Part shown: piece by piece, positions 7,751 through 16,127 of the stretch
Layout of the letters: the number at the start of each line of letters is the position of its first letter
How positions within the stretch are numbered: position 1 is the stretch's first letter
DNA from: Fusibacter sp. 3D3
Lineage (GTDB): Bacteria > Bacillota > Clostridia > Peptostreptococcales > Acidaminobacteraceae
Direction: 5' to 3'
Assembly (NCBI RefSeq): GCF_001748365.1
Contig: NZ_BDHH01000027.1
Coordinates: 1-52,047 of the forward strand
DNA: 52,047 nucleotides
The notes under the pieces: generated by a model
Databases searched by the model: none
The model's input: the letters and a program-made list of their open reading frames with translations, nothing else
Told to the model about the DNA's origin: nothing
Program-made: the position numbers and the translations under genes

Positions 7751-7794
7751 GAGTTACGCTTCGTACGCTTCGTACCCGGTACGAAGCGTAACTC
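7751..7794 (-). terminator. Strong hairpin after the lipoprotein gene
   Basis: GAGTTACGCTTCGTAC (7751-7766) and GTACGAAGCGTAACTC (7779-7794) are perfect 16-bp complements around a 12-nt loop that repeats part of the arm. It begins 10 nt after the lipoprotein stop codon; on the minus strand it is followed by CATTTTATTT rather than a pure T-run. Probable terminator or RNA-stabilising stem. Confidence 0.7.
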
Positions 7795-7804
7795 CACGAT
7801 CATA

Positions 7805-8605
7805 TTACTCTGTACGCTTTGGGATTGACCATTCGTTTAGAATTTCACATAGGTCATCCTCGAAATCTAATGCTAAAAGAGTGCTCTGCACCTGACTGGG
7901 TAAGGTTCCCTCTCCAAACGATATTTCAAGATGATCTGTAAATAAGATGATCTGCTCAGGCTTGAACGCGGCTTCCATCTCCGCTCTCAAAACAGGGTCT
8001 ATAATGCCGGCTATATCCAGCATTGCTTGTTTGGCTTCCTCTTCTGTACAAGAAAACAACTCCCAATTGCCAATGTGTTCACCCGTTTCTCGATTAAATG
8101 CTGCTCCGAGGCGTATTTCATATCCATGATTACCCTCTATGGGCAGCATCGCTGAAGTCAGAAAATACATGACCTTTTTATTAGAAGAGGTTGGTGCAAT
8201 ATTTTGTGACAAAAAGTAGGCACTAAATTCGGACTTATTTTCTGCATTTTTATAATTGGAATAGGCTCTTTCTAACTCAATATTCACATCGTATAACAAG
8301 CTTTGATTGTTATAATAAGACAGAACTTGTGCTTGTGCGGCTTCACCTAAATCATCAAAACTCTCAATTCCACCTACATATACATTATTCGGGCCAGAAG
8401 GGGCTTGAACGCTTAACAGTTCAGTGCCATCCTCGAGCTGATAAACGGTCCTGTTAAAATAATTCAATTGATCAATGCTCTTTCCATCAGCCAATTTTAG
8501 TACATCTTTCGTCAGATCTGCAGTAACGGTCTCCTCGCTATCCCTATTGCAAGCACATAAAAAGCATATACAAAGCAAAAGTAACGCGATCAATCGTTTT
8601 TTCAT
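7805..8605 (-). CDS. Predicted lipoprotein of unknown function (266 aa)
   Basis: The N-terminus MKKRLIALLLLCICFLCACN is a lipoprotein signal peptide with lipobox L-C-A-C, so the mature protein should be lipid-anchored on the outer face of the membrane. The rest is a soluble mixed alpha/beta region, with a segment HGYEIRLGAAFNRETGEHIG suggesting a beta-sheet fold. GAGGAGG lies 9 nt before the ATG. I do not recognise the family. A small membrane-anchored protein gene lies 74 nt upstream on the same strand and may be co-transcribed. Confidence 0.75.
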   Translation of the reverse strand: MKKRLIALLLLCICFLCACNRDSEETVTADLTKDVLKLADGKSIDQLNYFNRTVYQLEDGTELLSVQAPSGPNNVYVGGIESFDDLGEAAQAQVLSYYNNQSLLYDVNIELERAYSNYKNAENKSEFSAYFLSQNIAPTSSNKKVMYFLTSAMLPIEGNHGYEIRLGAAFNRETGEHIGNWELFSCTEEEAKQAMLDIAGIIDPVLRAEMEAAFKPEQIILFTDHLEISFGEGTLPSQVQSTLLALDFEDDLCEILNEWSIPKRTE

Positions 8606-8679
8606 TTATTGGACCTCCTCATTTTCAGTATCACTTTAACCCTTGGATCAAATGCCTACTTGTCACACAATAGACTATC

Positions 8680-9129
8680 CTATTTCCTGTATGTTAAGAC
8701 GACAATACCATCAGAAACTGTTACATCAAATTGAGCATTTTCTGAAAAGATTACTTTTGAGGGAAAATCTAAACGGTATCCTAAACTTTCACTATACCCA
8801 AGTATGCTTGCCACTACTTTTTCTTCCTTAACAAAAAGTAAATGTACCATGCCTTCATTGATATTGTTCTCTTTAATATCAGTACTTTGGAATCCAACAA
8901 TTTCTTCGATGCTTGCTTTACTCGCATAAGGCCCAAAAGTATATACCACATCCCACTCAAAAGGGACAACTTCATTCAACTGGATAGAATCACTTTTAAT
9001 CGATTTAAGAGCATTTCTTAAATTTTGATTGTTACGAGTAACGAAGTTGCCATTGGCTAAATCCCCTGCAATCACTATTAAAACGATACATGAGATTATA
9101 ATTATAGCTATTTTTGTTTTCTTTTTCAT
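8680..9129 (-). CDS. Small membrane-anchored hypothetical protein (149 aa)
   Basis: The start is placed at MKKKTKIAIIIISCIVLIVI because GGAG lies 9 nt upstream; the reading frame is open further upstream to 9276, but that part is basic and unlike a protein start. Residues ~5-23 are one hydrophobic segment (signal anchor or uncleaved leader), followed by an extracytoplasmic domain of about 120 residues rich in Ser, Val and Glu. Family not recognised. It precedes the lipoprotein gene and both would face outside, so a joint surface role is plausible but unproven. Confidence 0.7.
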   Translation of the reverse strand: MKKKTKIAIIIISCIVLIVIAGDLANGNFVTRNNQNLRNALKSIKSDSIQLNEVVPFEWDVVYTFGPYASKASIEEIVGFQSTDIKENNINEGMVHLLFVKEEKVVASILGYSESLGYRLDFPSKVIFSENAQFDVTVSDGIVVLTYRK

Positions 9130-9492
9130 TTTAAACACTCCAATCGTTATATAACTTGAATAATATCGAGAATTTTTCTTTCTAAGGCAGCTATCCGAAC
9201 GCTTATGTTTTTTTGCTTTCACTACACCAGCTTTCATTCTTGATTTGAAAGTCCGCAATACTCCCACGTTTCTCACCTCGTTTTATTTTTACCACATTAT
9301 TCTTTGTATGTAAAGAAAATCATGCAACAATGAAAAAAGTCTCCCACTTAATGCAATCCTAACAGATTGAGTATACGCTTTGATAAGCCAAATTAGGGTA
9401 TACGTGAGCTATAAGGCAAATAGTGACCTCTTTGTTTGAAGAATTTTGCTTTGAAATGGATGATAATACTTAAATAATAGGAGTGTGATCAC
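9130..9492. other. Intergenic region between divergent genes
   Basis: This 363-nt divergent gap must hold promoters for the leftward membrane protein and the rightward PNPOx-like gene. The only pattern noticed is GTATACGCTTTGAT near 9372 with GGGTATACG near 9397; a related TTATACGCTTTTAT occurs before the VOC gene near 10930. No riboswitch or RNA gene was recognised. Confidence 0.4.
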
Positions 9493-9924
9493 ATGTTAGA
9501 TCGCGTTAAAGAAATGCTTATGGCTAACTCTCTTTGTGTTTTATGTACAGTCAGCGGAGACCTTCCTTATTGCTCGTTGATGACTTATGTTCTTAGTGAT
9601 GATTTAAAAACGGTGTATATGGTGACTGTCCGTGAATCCAGAAAATATAAAAACCTGTTGGAAAATTCAACCGTGAGTTTGCTGGTTGATAACCGTCAAA
9701 ATCTTGCTTATCCTTCTGATGAAACCGTATCTTCCATTACATTTGAAGGGGGTCTAAAGTATTTGGCTCCTTTAGAAACCGAGATTATCCGCACAAAATT
9801 AGCTGAGAGCCATGTGGAATTAAAAGAAATTCTGAAGAATCCGGATTGCATTATTTTTGGTATTGAACTTAAAACGTTCTTATTGCTCAATGGTCCAGTG
9901 GATTCTGTTCAAGGAAAGATTTAA
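9493..9924 (+). CDS. Pyridoxamine 5'-phosphate oxidase-like flavin-binding protein
   Basis: A 143-residue split-barrel protein of the PNPOx-like superfamily. The opening MLDRVKEMLMANSLCVLCTV is followed by GDLPYCSLMTYVLSDDLKTV and RKYKNLLENSTVSLLVDN, the usual order of substrate/FMN-contact strands in small general-stress or heme/F420-type PNPOx proteins. The exact substrate is unknown. GGAG lies 10 nt before the ATG. It precedes an AraC regulator by 150 nt on the same strand, which may regulate it. Confidence 0.8.
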   Translation: MLDRVKEMLMANSLCVLCTVSGDLPYCSLMTYVLSDDLKTVYMVTVRESRKYKNLLENSTVSLLVDNRQNLAYPSDETVSSITFEGGLKYLAPLETEIIRTKLAESHVELKEILKNPDCIIFGIELKTFLLLNGPVDSVQGKI

Positions 9925-10074
9925 AGCGTCTTTACGGTGATCACAAGACAGTTGTGCATAGGTTCTATCAGTATTGACTATAATAGAGCATATCATCATT
10001 AGCATATTCTTGATTTCATTCATGCTTCCAGATATAATATATACGATTAGCAGTGAAAGAGCGGAGGGCACAAT

Positions 10075-10887
10075 TTGATTATAAAAGAGAATGCACAATT
10101 CAATATCTTTCCCTCACATGTGAGCCTGAGAAAATATATTCTCTATTACAACATCGTATTTCCAACGTGTGATATGTTTATGGCACACTATACACTTATG
10201 CCTAACGCTTGCGGCACACTGTCCCTTGCTTTTGACGGAAACACAGTCGTTGCCGAGCTGTGGGGGGCCTCTTTAACCCCTGTTTTGTTAGGCATGGAAC
10301 CCAATCGTTATCAGATCCTACTCCTTATCCAGCTTTCGCCCTATGGGATGTATCAAATCACCCGTCAAAGCCAAGCGGATTTTGTAGATAGACGACTTTC
10401 GCTTGCGGATATTGACCATGAGCTGTTTCATGCTCTGCATCAGGCCTTTGTAGCCTCAAAAACGATAACTGGTTTGATCCTTACATGTGAGCAAATTTTA
10501 CATAAACGCATGGAAAAGCAAGTTGTTTCGGACGCCTTGTTGTTGGCAACCGAAATGATTTCTGATCATTATGGACAAATACAAGTGAAAGAAATTTCTA
10601 GACAAGTCCATTATAGCGAGCGACAGCTAAACCGCTTATTTCTTGCACAAATCGGAATGAATGTTAAGGACTTTGTACGCTTAAACCGCTTTAATTATGT
10701 GCTCAAGCGCATTCAAAAATCGCCCTGCTTTTTTGCGGCATTGTCGCAGCAAGCTGGCTATTTCGACCAAGCCCATTTTGATAAAGATTTCAAGGCTCTT
10801 AGTGGTGTTACCCCTCAAAAGTATCTGAAAACAATGTCTGATTTTTACTATGACGGAACGGAGATTTATAATATAATCATTGAGTAG
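10075..10887 (+). CDS. AraC-family transcriptional regulator with DUF6597-like N-terminal domain
   Basis: A 270-residue regulator. Residues 1-150 form a sensor-like domain (NIFPSHVSLRKYILYYNIVF, LMPNACGTLSLAFDG), resembling the DUF6597 type. Residues 160-265 carry two AraC helix-turn-helix units (IQVKEISRQVHYSERQLNRL; AALSQQAGYFDQAHFDKDFK with final GVTPQKYLK). The start is a TTG, well supported by GGAGGG 6 nt upstream. It heads the rightward set of VOC, DUF5131 and exonuclease genes and may control them; the ligand is unknown. Confidence 0.87.
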   Translation: MIIKENAQFNIFPSHVSLRKYILYYNIVFPTCDMFMAHYTLMPNACGTLSLAFDGNTVVAELWGASLTPVLLGMEPNRYQILLLIQLSPYGMYQITRQSQADFVDRRLSLADIDHELFHALHQAFVASKTITGLILTCEQILHKRMEKQVVSDALLLATEMISDHYGQIQVKEISRQVHYSERQLNRLFLAQIGMNVKDFVRLNRFNYVLKRIQKSPCFFAALSQQAGYFDQAHFDKDFKALSGVTPQKYLKTMSDFYYDGTEIYNIIIE

Positions 10888-10966
10888 ATGGATTGCGCAA
10901 GGGTTACGAAGGTAGCTACGCGGACTGAGTTATACGCTTTTATTTTCGTCAAAGGAGGAATGAAAA

Positions 10967-11431
10967 ATGACATATAAAGGTTGTCTTTTAGCAGTTAAGG
11001 ATATAGTCGCTTCTAAATATTTTTATGAAAAAGTGCTGCATCAAAATGCTGTAATGGATATCGGCGTACATGTAGCGTTCGAGGGATTCTCTCTGCAACA
11101 GGGCTACGCTGAACTTGTTGAGGTAGCAGTCAATAGTGTGAAAGAACGGTCTCACAATTTTCAGCTCTATTTTGAAGTAGAAGATTTAGACAAAGTGTAT
11201 GCCGAAATGAAAAGTATATCCGACTTACACTGGTTACATGAGATCAGGGAATATCCGTGGGGGCAACGTGATATTCGAGTATACGACCCAGACAATCATA
11301 TTGTGGAGATTGCAGAGGATATGAATACGGTTATCAACCGCTTTTTGAATCAAGGCATGTCATTGGAAGAAATCGCCAAGCGTACAATGTTCCCCCTTGA
11401 AGTCGTAAAGCAATGTGCGTCATGCTTTTAA
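10967..11431 (+). CDS. VOC (glyoxalase/bleomycin-resistance) family protein with helical C-terminal tail
   Basis: A 154-residue protein. Residues 1-115 follow the vicinal-oxygen-chelate fold: LLAVKDIVASKYFYEKVLHQ, YFEVEDLDKVYAEMK, and PWGQRDIRVYDPDNHIVEIA, where Glu is a likely metal ligand. The last ~35 residues (NRFLNQGMSLEEIAKRTMFP) add a helix-turn-helix-like tail. VOC proteins catalyse isomerisation, dioxygenation or drug binding; which applies is unclear. AAAGGAGGA precedes the ATG. The DUF5131 gene begins 34 nt downstream, indicating an operon. Confidence 0.85.
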   Translation: MTYKGCLLAVKDIVASKYFYEKVLHQNAVMDIGVHVAFEGFSLQQGYAELVEVAVNSVKERSHNFQLYFEVEDLDKVYAEMKSISDLHWLHEIREYPWGQRDIRVYDPDNHIVEIAEDMNTVINRFLNQGMSLEEIAKRTMFPLEVVKQCASCF

Positions 11432-11465
11432 AATATCAAAACCCATCAAAATGAGGAGGATGCCT

Positions 11466-12188
11466 ATGAACTGGGAGCCGTGGACAGGTTGCTACAAAAC
11501 AAGTGATGGCTGCACAAATTGCTATTTTTATGGCCCACATGCGAAACGCTTTGGCCAAAACACCATAGAAAAAACAGATAAATTGGATTGGCCTATAAGA
11601 AGAAATGCAAAGGGTGAATACAACATCAAAGGCAATAAGATTCTTGCGACCTGTTTTGCAACCGACTTTTTCCTTCCAGAAGCGGATGAATGGCGCAAAG
11701 AAGTTTGGTCTATCATCAAAGAAAGAACTGATATCGATTTTTTGATTTTGACCAAGCGGATTGACCGTTTCCTTGTATCCCTCCCATCAGATTGGGGAAC
11801 AGGATATGACAATGTAAATATAGGATGTACTGTTGAAAATCAAAAATTAGCCGATTATAGACTTCCCTTATTTTTATCCTATCCGATCAAGCGGCGTTTT
11901 ATCGCCTGCGCGCCGCTTTTAGAAGCGATAGATTTGACTCCATATCTTCATGGCGTAGACCATGTTACAGTCGGCGGCGAAACAGGGCGAGAAGCTCGTG
12001 AATGCGATTATGATTGGGTGCTTAATATCCGTGAACAGTGCATAAAAGCGAATGTAACATTTTGGTTTAAAAATACTGGCTCGCTTTTCAGACGTGACGA
12101 CATCGTGGAAAAAATAAACCCATTTAAGCAAACTGGCATGGCGAAAGCGCTAGGCATCGATATTTTAGACGGAAAAAGATTATTCTGA
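11466..12188 (+). CDS. DUF5131 (phage Gp37/Gp68-type) radical-SAM-like protein
   Basis: A 240-residue protein starting MNWEPWTGCYKTSDGCTNCY. The clustered cysteines (C-x6-C-x2-C), later NVNIGCTVENQ, CAPLLEAIDL and VTVGGETGREAR are the signature of the phage Gp37/Gp68 family (DUF5131), which resembles radical-SAM enzymes and is found in phages and bacterial accessory regions. The reaction is unknown. The start is set at ATG 11466 because GAGGAGG lies 6 nt upstream; the frame is open upstream into the VOC gene. It lies between a VOC gene and a DEDDh exonuclease gene. Confidence 0.87.
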   Translation: MNWEPWTGCYKTSDGCTNCYFYGPHAKRFGQNTIEKTDKLDWPIRRNAKGEYNIKGNKILATCFATDFFLPEADEWRKEVWSIIKERTDIDFLILTKRIDRFLVSLPSDWGTGYDNVNIGCTVENQKLADYRLPLFLSYPIKRRFIACAPLLEAIDLTPYLHGVDHVTVGGETGREARECDYDWVLNIREQCIKANVTFWFKNTGSLFRRDDIVEKINPFKQTGMAKALGIDILDGKRLF

Positions 12189-12225
12189 TAGAATAATACC
12201 AAAACAACAGATGTGAGGAGAAATA

Positions 12226-12768
12226 ATGAAAGCTTATTTTATGGATTTAGAATTTCTGTGTGATGCAGATTTTGCTTATGAAGAGGATATTATTGCCATT
12301 TGTTTACTCTCAGAAGATGACAGTTATGAACTGACTCGACTTGTAAGGCCCTATGATGATGCCTTTGAAATATCAGAATATTGCACCACGCTTACAGGAA
12401 TCACAAGGGCAGATCTTGAACTGCAACCCGTATTCTCTGATGTATACGAAGAAATGATCAACAATACCAGTGATGATGACATTCTCTATGTTTGGGGTAA
12501 CGTCGATCTTGAAGCCATTTATAAGGCAAGTATTGAGATTGTTGGAGAACTTGAATTTAACATTGTAGACTTTCAAGAAGAGTTTATGAAGTACTGTGGC
12601 ATTTCATTTCGGCCAGGACTTAAAAAAGTGTACGAAATACTCACAGATGACATGGAGATAAAGCATCATGATGTGAGAAACGATACCCTTATGCTCAGAA
12701 CAATTTATCACCACTTCATGGCTGATAAGAAAGCCGTCATGCGCAGAGTCAAGGGGAGAATGAAGTAA
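12226..12768 (+). CDS. DEDDh-family 3'-5' exonuclease-like protein
   Basis: A 180-residue nuclease of the RNase T/DnaQ type. The motifs are visible: Exo I FMDLEFLCDA (Asp and Glu), Exo II GNVDLEAIYKA (Asp), and Exo III HHDVRNDTLML with the His and the Asp five residues later. Spacing and length fit stand-alone proofreading or RNA-trimming exonucleases. The ATG has GAGGAG upstream and the gene starts 37 nt after DUF5131, completing the AraC-VOC-DUF5131-exonuclease run. A C-tract at 12773-12783 follows the stop. Substrate (DNA or RNA) cannot be told. Confidence 0.82.
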   Translation: MKAYFMDLEFLCDADFAYEEDIIAICLLSEDDSYELTRLVRPYDDAFEISEYCTTLTGITRADLELQPVFSDVYEEMINNTSDDDILYVWGNVDLEAIYKASIEIVGELEFNIVDFQEEFMKYCGISFRPGLKKVYEILTDDMEIKHHDVRNDTLMLRTIYHHFMADKKAVMRRVKGRMK

Positions 12769-12819
12769 ACTTTACCCCCCCCCCTTACCTAACCAACGGC
12801 TGTTTATATGCACTATTTT

Positions 12820-14256
12820 TCACTGTTTTTCACTATTTTTTATCCATTCTGACATGAGTTTTCTAGCGATTGGCGCCGCTATTTGACCACCGCCTTGTTC
12901 TTGATTTTCTATGATAACCGCTATTGCTATTTCCGGATCATCCGCTGGCGCAAACCCGATGAACCATGCGTGATCATTGCCATTACCTTCAATTAATTTT
13001 TCGTTTTGAGCAGTCCCTGTTTTTCCAGCGACTACAATTTTGGAGATAGCCGCTTCTTTACCCGTTCCATTTTTAACCACTTCGATCATCATTTCTTTTA
13101 TGAGTTCAGCGGTATTACTATCCGTAAATTTATATAGTTTTCTTGAAAATGTATTAGACAGAATAAAGTTATTTTTATCCGATATACTTTTAACCAAATA
13201 GGGTTTCATAATGACGCCATTATTTGCAATTCCTGAACTTATAAGTGCCATTTGAAGGGGGGTCACAAGAAGTTTACCCTGTCCGATCACTGTTGCGGCA
13301 AATTCAGTTTTGCTTTTTATAACACTCTCAATGCTACTCTTTTTAGTGGCTATATCAAAGTTTATATTTTTATTTATGCCCGCCTTTTCGGCAGTATCTA
13401 GCAATGCCTTTGGATCAAGAACTTCTGATAACATTGAAAAATAGACATTGCTGGAAACAGCCATAGCGGATGTCATATCTAGTTCTCCATAAGCTTTGCC
13501 CCCTGCATTCGAAAAAGTTTTGCCATCAATGACAACGCTACCAGTATCCTCTATTTTAAAATCAATAAAACCCTCTTCAATTGCTGAAACCGCTGATACA
13601 ACTTTAAAAATGGAGCCTGGAGGATACAAACCAAGTACAGCTCTTGGTAAAAGTGGGCTATTTTCATTTGTGGATATACTCCCCCAGTTTTCTTCTAATG
13701 AAGCCTCGTTTGGATTGAAATCTGGCGTACTTACCATTGCCAAAACCTCACCCGTTTTAGGATTAATGGCAACGATTGAACCGCGCCTTTTCCCGAGTAG
13801 TTCTCGCGCTTTTAATTGGAGATTATGGTCTATGGTTAAAATGAGATTATTCCCCGTTTTTTCTTCGCCTTTAATAAGGCTCACCATATTACCCATAAAT
13901 CCGGACGCATTTATGCCGAGTAAGGTATCATTATACGCAGCTTCTAAAAGGGTCTTTCCATAAAGATCAGAATTATAACCAATGACATGCGCGTAAAGGT
14001 TTTTATAGGGATAACTTCTGTTTGAGAGGCCCTCTTTCACTTCTGTAGCGGCTAATAGGACACCATTTCTATCAAAAACTTGCCCTCGTATGATGTCTTC
14101 TTCATTGGCTTTAAGACGTCTGTTGTAGCTATTTGCCATTATAGGCCCTTTTCCATACAGTTCAAAATAGCTCATATAGAGGATCAAGCCTAAAAAAAGC
14201 AAACTTATCATCATAAAAATATGAAGAATTCTACTATTCGTTGTGGATTTTTTCAC
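12820..14256 (-). CDS. Penicillin-binding transpeptidase (class B PBP, PbpA/FtsI type)
   Basis: A 478-residue class B penicillin-binding protein that crosslinks peptidoglycan. One N-terminal membrane helix (LHIFMMISLLFLGLILYMSY) anchors it. A short dimerisation region contains RGQVFDRNGVLLA, and the transpeptidase domain shows the active-site S-x-x-K in YPPGSIFKVVS, S-x-N in AVSSNVYF and K-T-G in VAGKTGTAQN. The length is that of the small PbpA-like class. A GTG start at 14256 is preferred, 9 nt after AGGAGG. It overlaps the ftsW/rodA-like gene and forms with it and the FHA gene a leftward operon typical of Gram-positives. Confidence 0.93.
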   Translation of the reverse strand: MKKSTTNSRILHIFMMISLLFLGLILYMSYFELYGKGPIMANSYNRRLKANEEDIIRGQVFDRNGVLLAATEVKEGLSNRSYPYKNLYAHVIGYNSDLYGKTLLEAAYNDTLLGINASGFMGNMVSLIKGEEKTGNNLILTIDHNLQLKARELLGKRRGSIVAINPKTGEVLAMVSTPDFNPNEASLEENWGSISTNENSPLLPRAVLGLYPPGSIFKVVSAVSAIEEGFIDFKIEDTGSVVIDGKTFSNAGGKAYGELDMTSAMAVSSNVYFSMLSEVLDPKALLDTAEKAGINKNINFDIATKKSSIESVIKSKTEFAATVIGQGKLLVTPLQMALISSGIANNGVIMKPYLVKSISDKNNFILSNTFSRKLYKFTDSNTAELIKEMMIEVVKNGTGKEAAISKIVVAGKTGTAQNEKLIEGNGNDHAWFIGFAPADDPEIAIAVIIENQEQGGGQIAAPIARKLMSEWIKNSEKQ

Positions 14257-15520
14257 CTTCAAAGACCTCCTCTCTTAAAATAGAGCCTGATAGGGCTTGT
14301 AGTAGCCCTAGTATTAAGAAACTAGAGATTAGAGAGGAGCCTCCATAGCTTACAAAAGGTAACGTTATGCCCGTAAGTGGTATGAACTTTATGACCCCGC
14401 CAATTATGATAAAGGTTTGAAACCCAATCGTTGTAATTAGTCCAAATGCAAGCGATTTTGTAAATGGATCTCGAAGACCTAGGCATATTTTAATACCTCT
14501 ATATATGAGTAAACTGAATAAAACGATAACTGCGATACCCCCAAATATACCCATTTCTTCACAAATTGCAGAGAAAATAAAGTCCGTTTCGACATTGGGT
14601 ATAAAATGAGGATACCCAAGGCCTATGCCTGTTCCAAAAAAGCCGCCACTTCCGATTGCAAATAGAGATTGCGTTATTTGATATCCTTTTCCTGCAATAT
14701 CTGCAAACGGATTTAGCCAGCTATCCACTCTTACCTTTAAATGTGGCATTATTTGAATTGCTACCAGTGCACCAACACCTGAAATTATAGCATTGATCGC
14801 TACAAAAATAATTGCTTTCTCAAATACATAAACGATCGCCAAATACACCATAAATATAAGCATTGCGGTTCCAAACTCTCGTTGGAGTACAAAAAAACCA
14901 AGTAAAACAAAGACCATAGCCATTAATGTCCACTTTGGATGTATCCTTTTATCGTGTATTTTTAAACGCAGTGCCTCTGGATTTGAGACAAATGATGACA
15001 TGAAAAATACAAAAAGAATTTTAATGAATTCAGAAGGTTGAAAGGACACAGACCCCAGTACTATCCAGTTTTTAGCGCCGTTTACCCTAACCCCAATGAT
15101 TTGTGTAATCATAAAAAGTATAATCATTAAAGCATAAAAAAACCAGATGGATCTCATACGTTTATGCACTAGATGGTAAAAAGAACTTGTCGCTACAAAT
15201 ATGCCCATTCCAATTAAATACCATATAAATTGTTTAAATCCAACGTCCGTAGATATCCTGAGTTGCATAACAAGACCAATACTCAAAATCATGGCGACGA
15301 TAGAAGTGATGTAAGTCTCACCCATTTTAAATTTTTTGAGCATTATATAGGTCAAATAAGTTAATACAATCTTTGTGGCCCCTAATATCCAAAAAAACGA
15401 ATTCAATTCACCACTTCTAAAAGAGAGCAGTGCAAATAAAGATAGGTCAATTAGAGCTACTAAATGTATGGGCACAATAGGACGCCTTTGTTTTTCTTGA
15501 ACATAATAATAATTACTCAT
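14234..15520 (-). CDS. FtsW/RodA/SpoVE-family peptidoglycan polymerase
   Basis: A 428-residue polytopic membrane protein with about ten transmembrane helices. Family markers are GAKNWIVLGSVSFQPSEFIK, LQREFGTAMLIFMVYLAI, GYQITQSLFAIGSGGFFGTG and PLTGITLPFVSYGGSSLISS. SEDS proteins polymerise lipid II glycan strands with a class B PBP partner, here encoded by the overlapping downstream gene. It begins inside the end of the FHA gene (ATGAGTAA overlap), with GAAGGTGG as the ribosome site. Whether it acts in division, elongation or sporulation cannot be told from sequence. Confidence 0.94.
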   Translation of the reverse strand: MSNYYYVQEKQRRPIVPIHLVALIDLSLFALLSFRSGELNSFFWILGATKIVLTYLTYIMLKKFKMGETYITSIVAMILSIGLVMQLRISTDVGFKQFIWYLIGMGIFVATSSFYHLVHKRMRSIWFFYALMIILFMITQIIGVRVNGAKNWIVLGSVSFQPSEFIKILFVFFMSSFVSNPEALRLKIHDKRIHPKWTLMAMVFVLLGFFVLQREFGTAMLIFMVYLAIVYVFEKAIIFVAINAIISGVGALVAIQIMPHLKVRVDSWLNPFADIAGKGYQITQSLFAIGSGGFFGTGIGLGYPHFIPNVETDFIFSAICEEMGIFGGIAVIVLFSLLIYRGIKICLGLRDPFTKSLAFGLITTIGFQTFIIIGGVIKFIPLTGITLPFVSYGGSSLISSFLILGLLQALSGSILREEVFEGEKIHNE

Positions 15521-15968
15521 TTAATTTTCCACCTTCAGAGTAGACGAGTTCTGTGCTTCCAAGTAATATTTTGTCGCCCTCTTTTAACATGACAGGTTCT
15601 TGAATCTTTATATCATTGATATAAGTCATATTGGAGCTGCCTAAATCTGTAACTTTAAAGCCTTGATTAACTTTATCAATCTGTATATGACGTGATGAGA
15701 TATGGGGATCTGATATAACGATTTCACAGTCAAGTGATCTCCCTATTACAGTAATCTTATTTTTTAACGGAAAAATTTCAGTTACGGCGTTCATATCTGC
15801 TTTTTCAATTGAGGATAAGAGTTTAAGGTGTGGATTCATAAATTTTGAATCTTCCCAAATGGTCATATTCTTTATGTCTTGATAAATTAATTTTGCAATT
15901 TTCAATATAAACATATAAATTACAAAAATCAAAACATATTTTGTAATCATCGCTATTATTGCGTACAT
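15513..15968 (-). CDS. Membrane-anchored FHA-domain protein
   Basis: A 151-residue protein with an N-terminal membrane helix (IITKYVLIFVIYMFILKI-like segment) and a C-terminal forkhead-associated domain: VIGRSLDCEIVISDPHISSR, HIQIDKVNQGFKVTDLGSSN, and NDIKIQEPVMLKEGDKILLG. FHA domains bind phosphothreonine. First in the FHA-SEDS-PBP operon, it probably links a Ser/Thr kinase to cell-wall synthesis, as in related actinobacterial and clostridial clusters. GAGGTGAT precedes the ATG. No kinase gene is in the window. Confidence 0.92.
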   Translation of the reverse strand: MYAIIAMITKYVLIFVIYMFILKIAKLIYQDIKNMTIWEDSKFMNPHLKLLSSIEKADMNAVTEIFPLKNKITVIGRSLDCEIVISDPHISSRHIQIDKVNQGFKVTDLGSSNMTYINDIKIQEPVMLKEGDKILLGSTELVYSEGGKLNE

Positions 15969-16078
15969 ATAATCACCTCAAATTGATTATATCATTCTAA
16001 AGGGTTTATTCAATCTCTGAAAACAATTAACATTCAGTATCCCTTTTTTCATTCTACCTTACCGCTTTAAATCATAGC

Positions 16079-16106
16079 AGCCTTCATGTCAAATCACATG
16101 AAGGCT
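16079..16106. terminator. Hairpin between cyanophycinase remnant and FHA operon
   Basis: AGCCTTCATGT (16079-16089) pairs perfectly with ACATGAAGGCT (16096-16106). A TTTTTT run follows on the plus strand; on the minus strand, the direction of the upstream gene, there is no clear T-run. It most likely ends transcripts of the cyanophycinase gene inefficiently. Confidence 0.6.
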
Positions 16107-16127
16107 ACTATTTTTTCAATCCTTATT

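Noticed and set aside
9130-9276. N-terminal extension of the membrane protein frame upstream of MKKKTK
   Set aside because: The extension is basic and unlike a signal; the ATG at 9129 has a ribosome site and a clean signal-anchor start.
12769-12819. C-tract and repeated TTTTTCACT motifs after the exonuclease gene
   Set aside because: Simple sequence in a short convergent gap. No stem strong enough to call, and no function could be supported.
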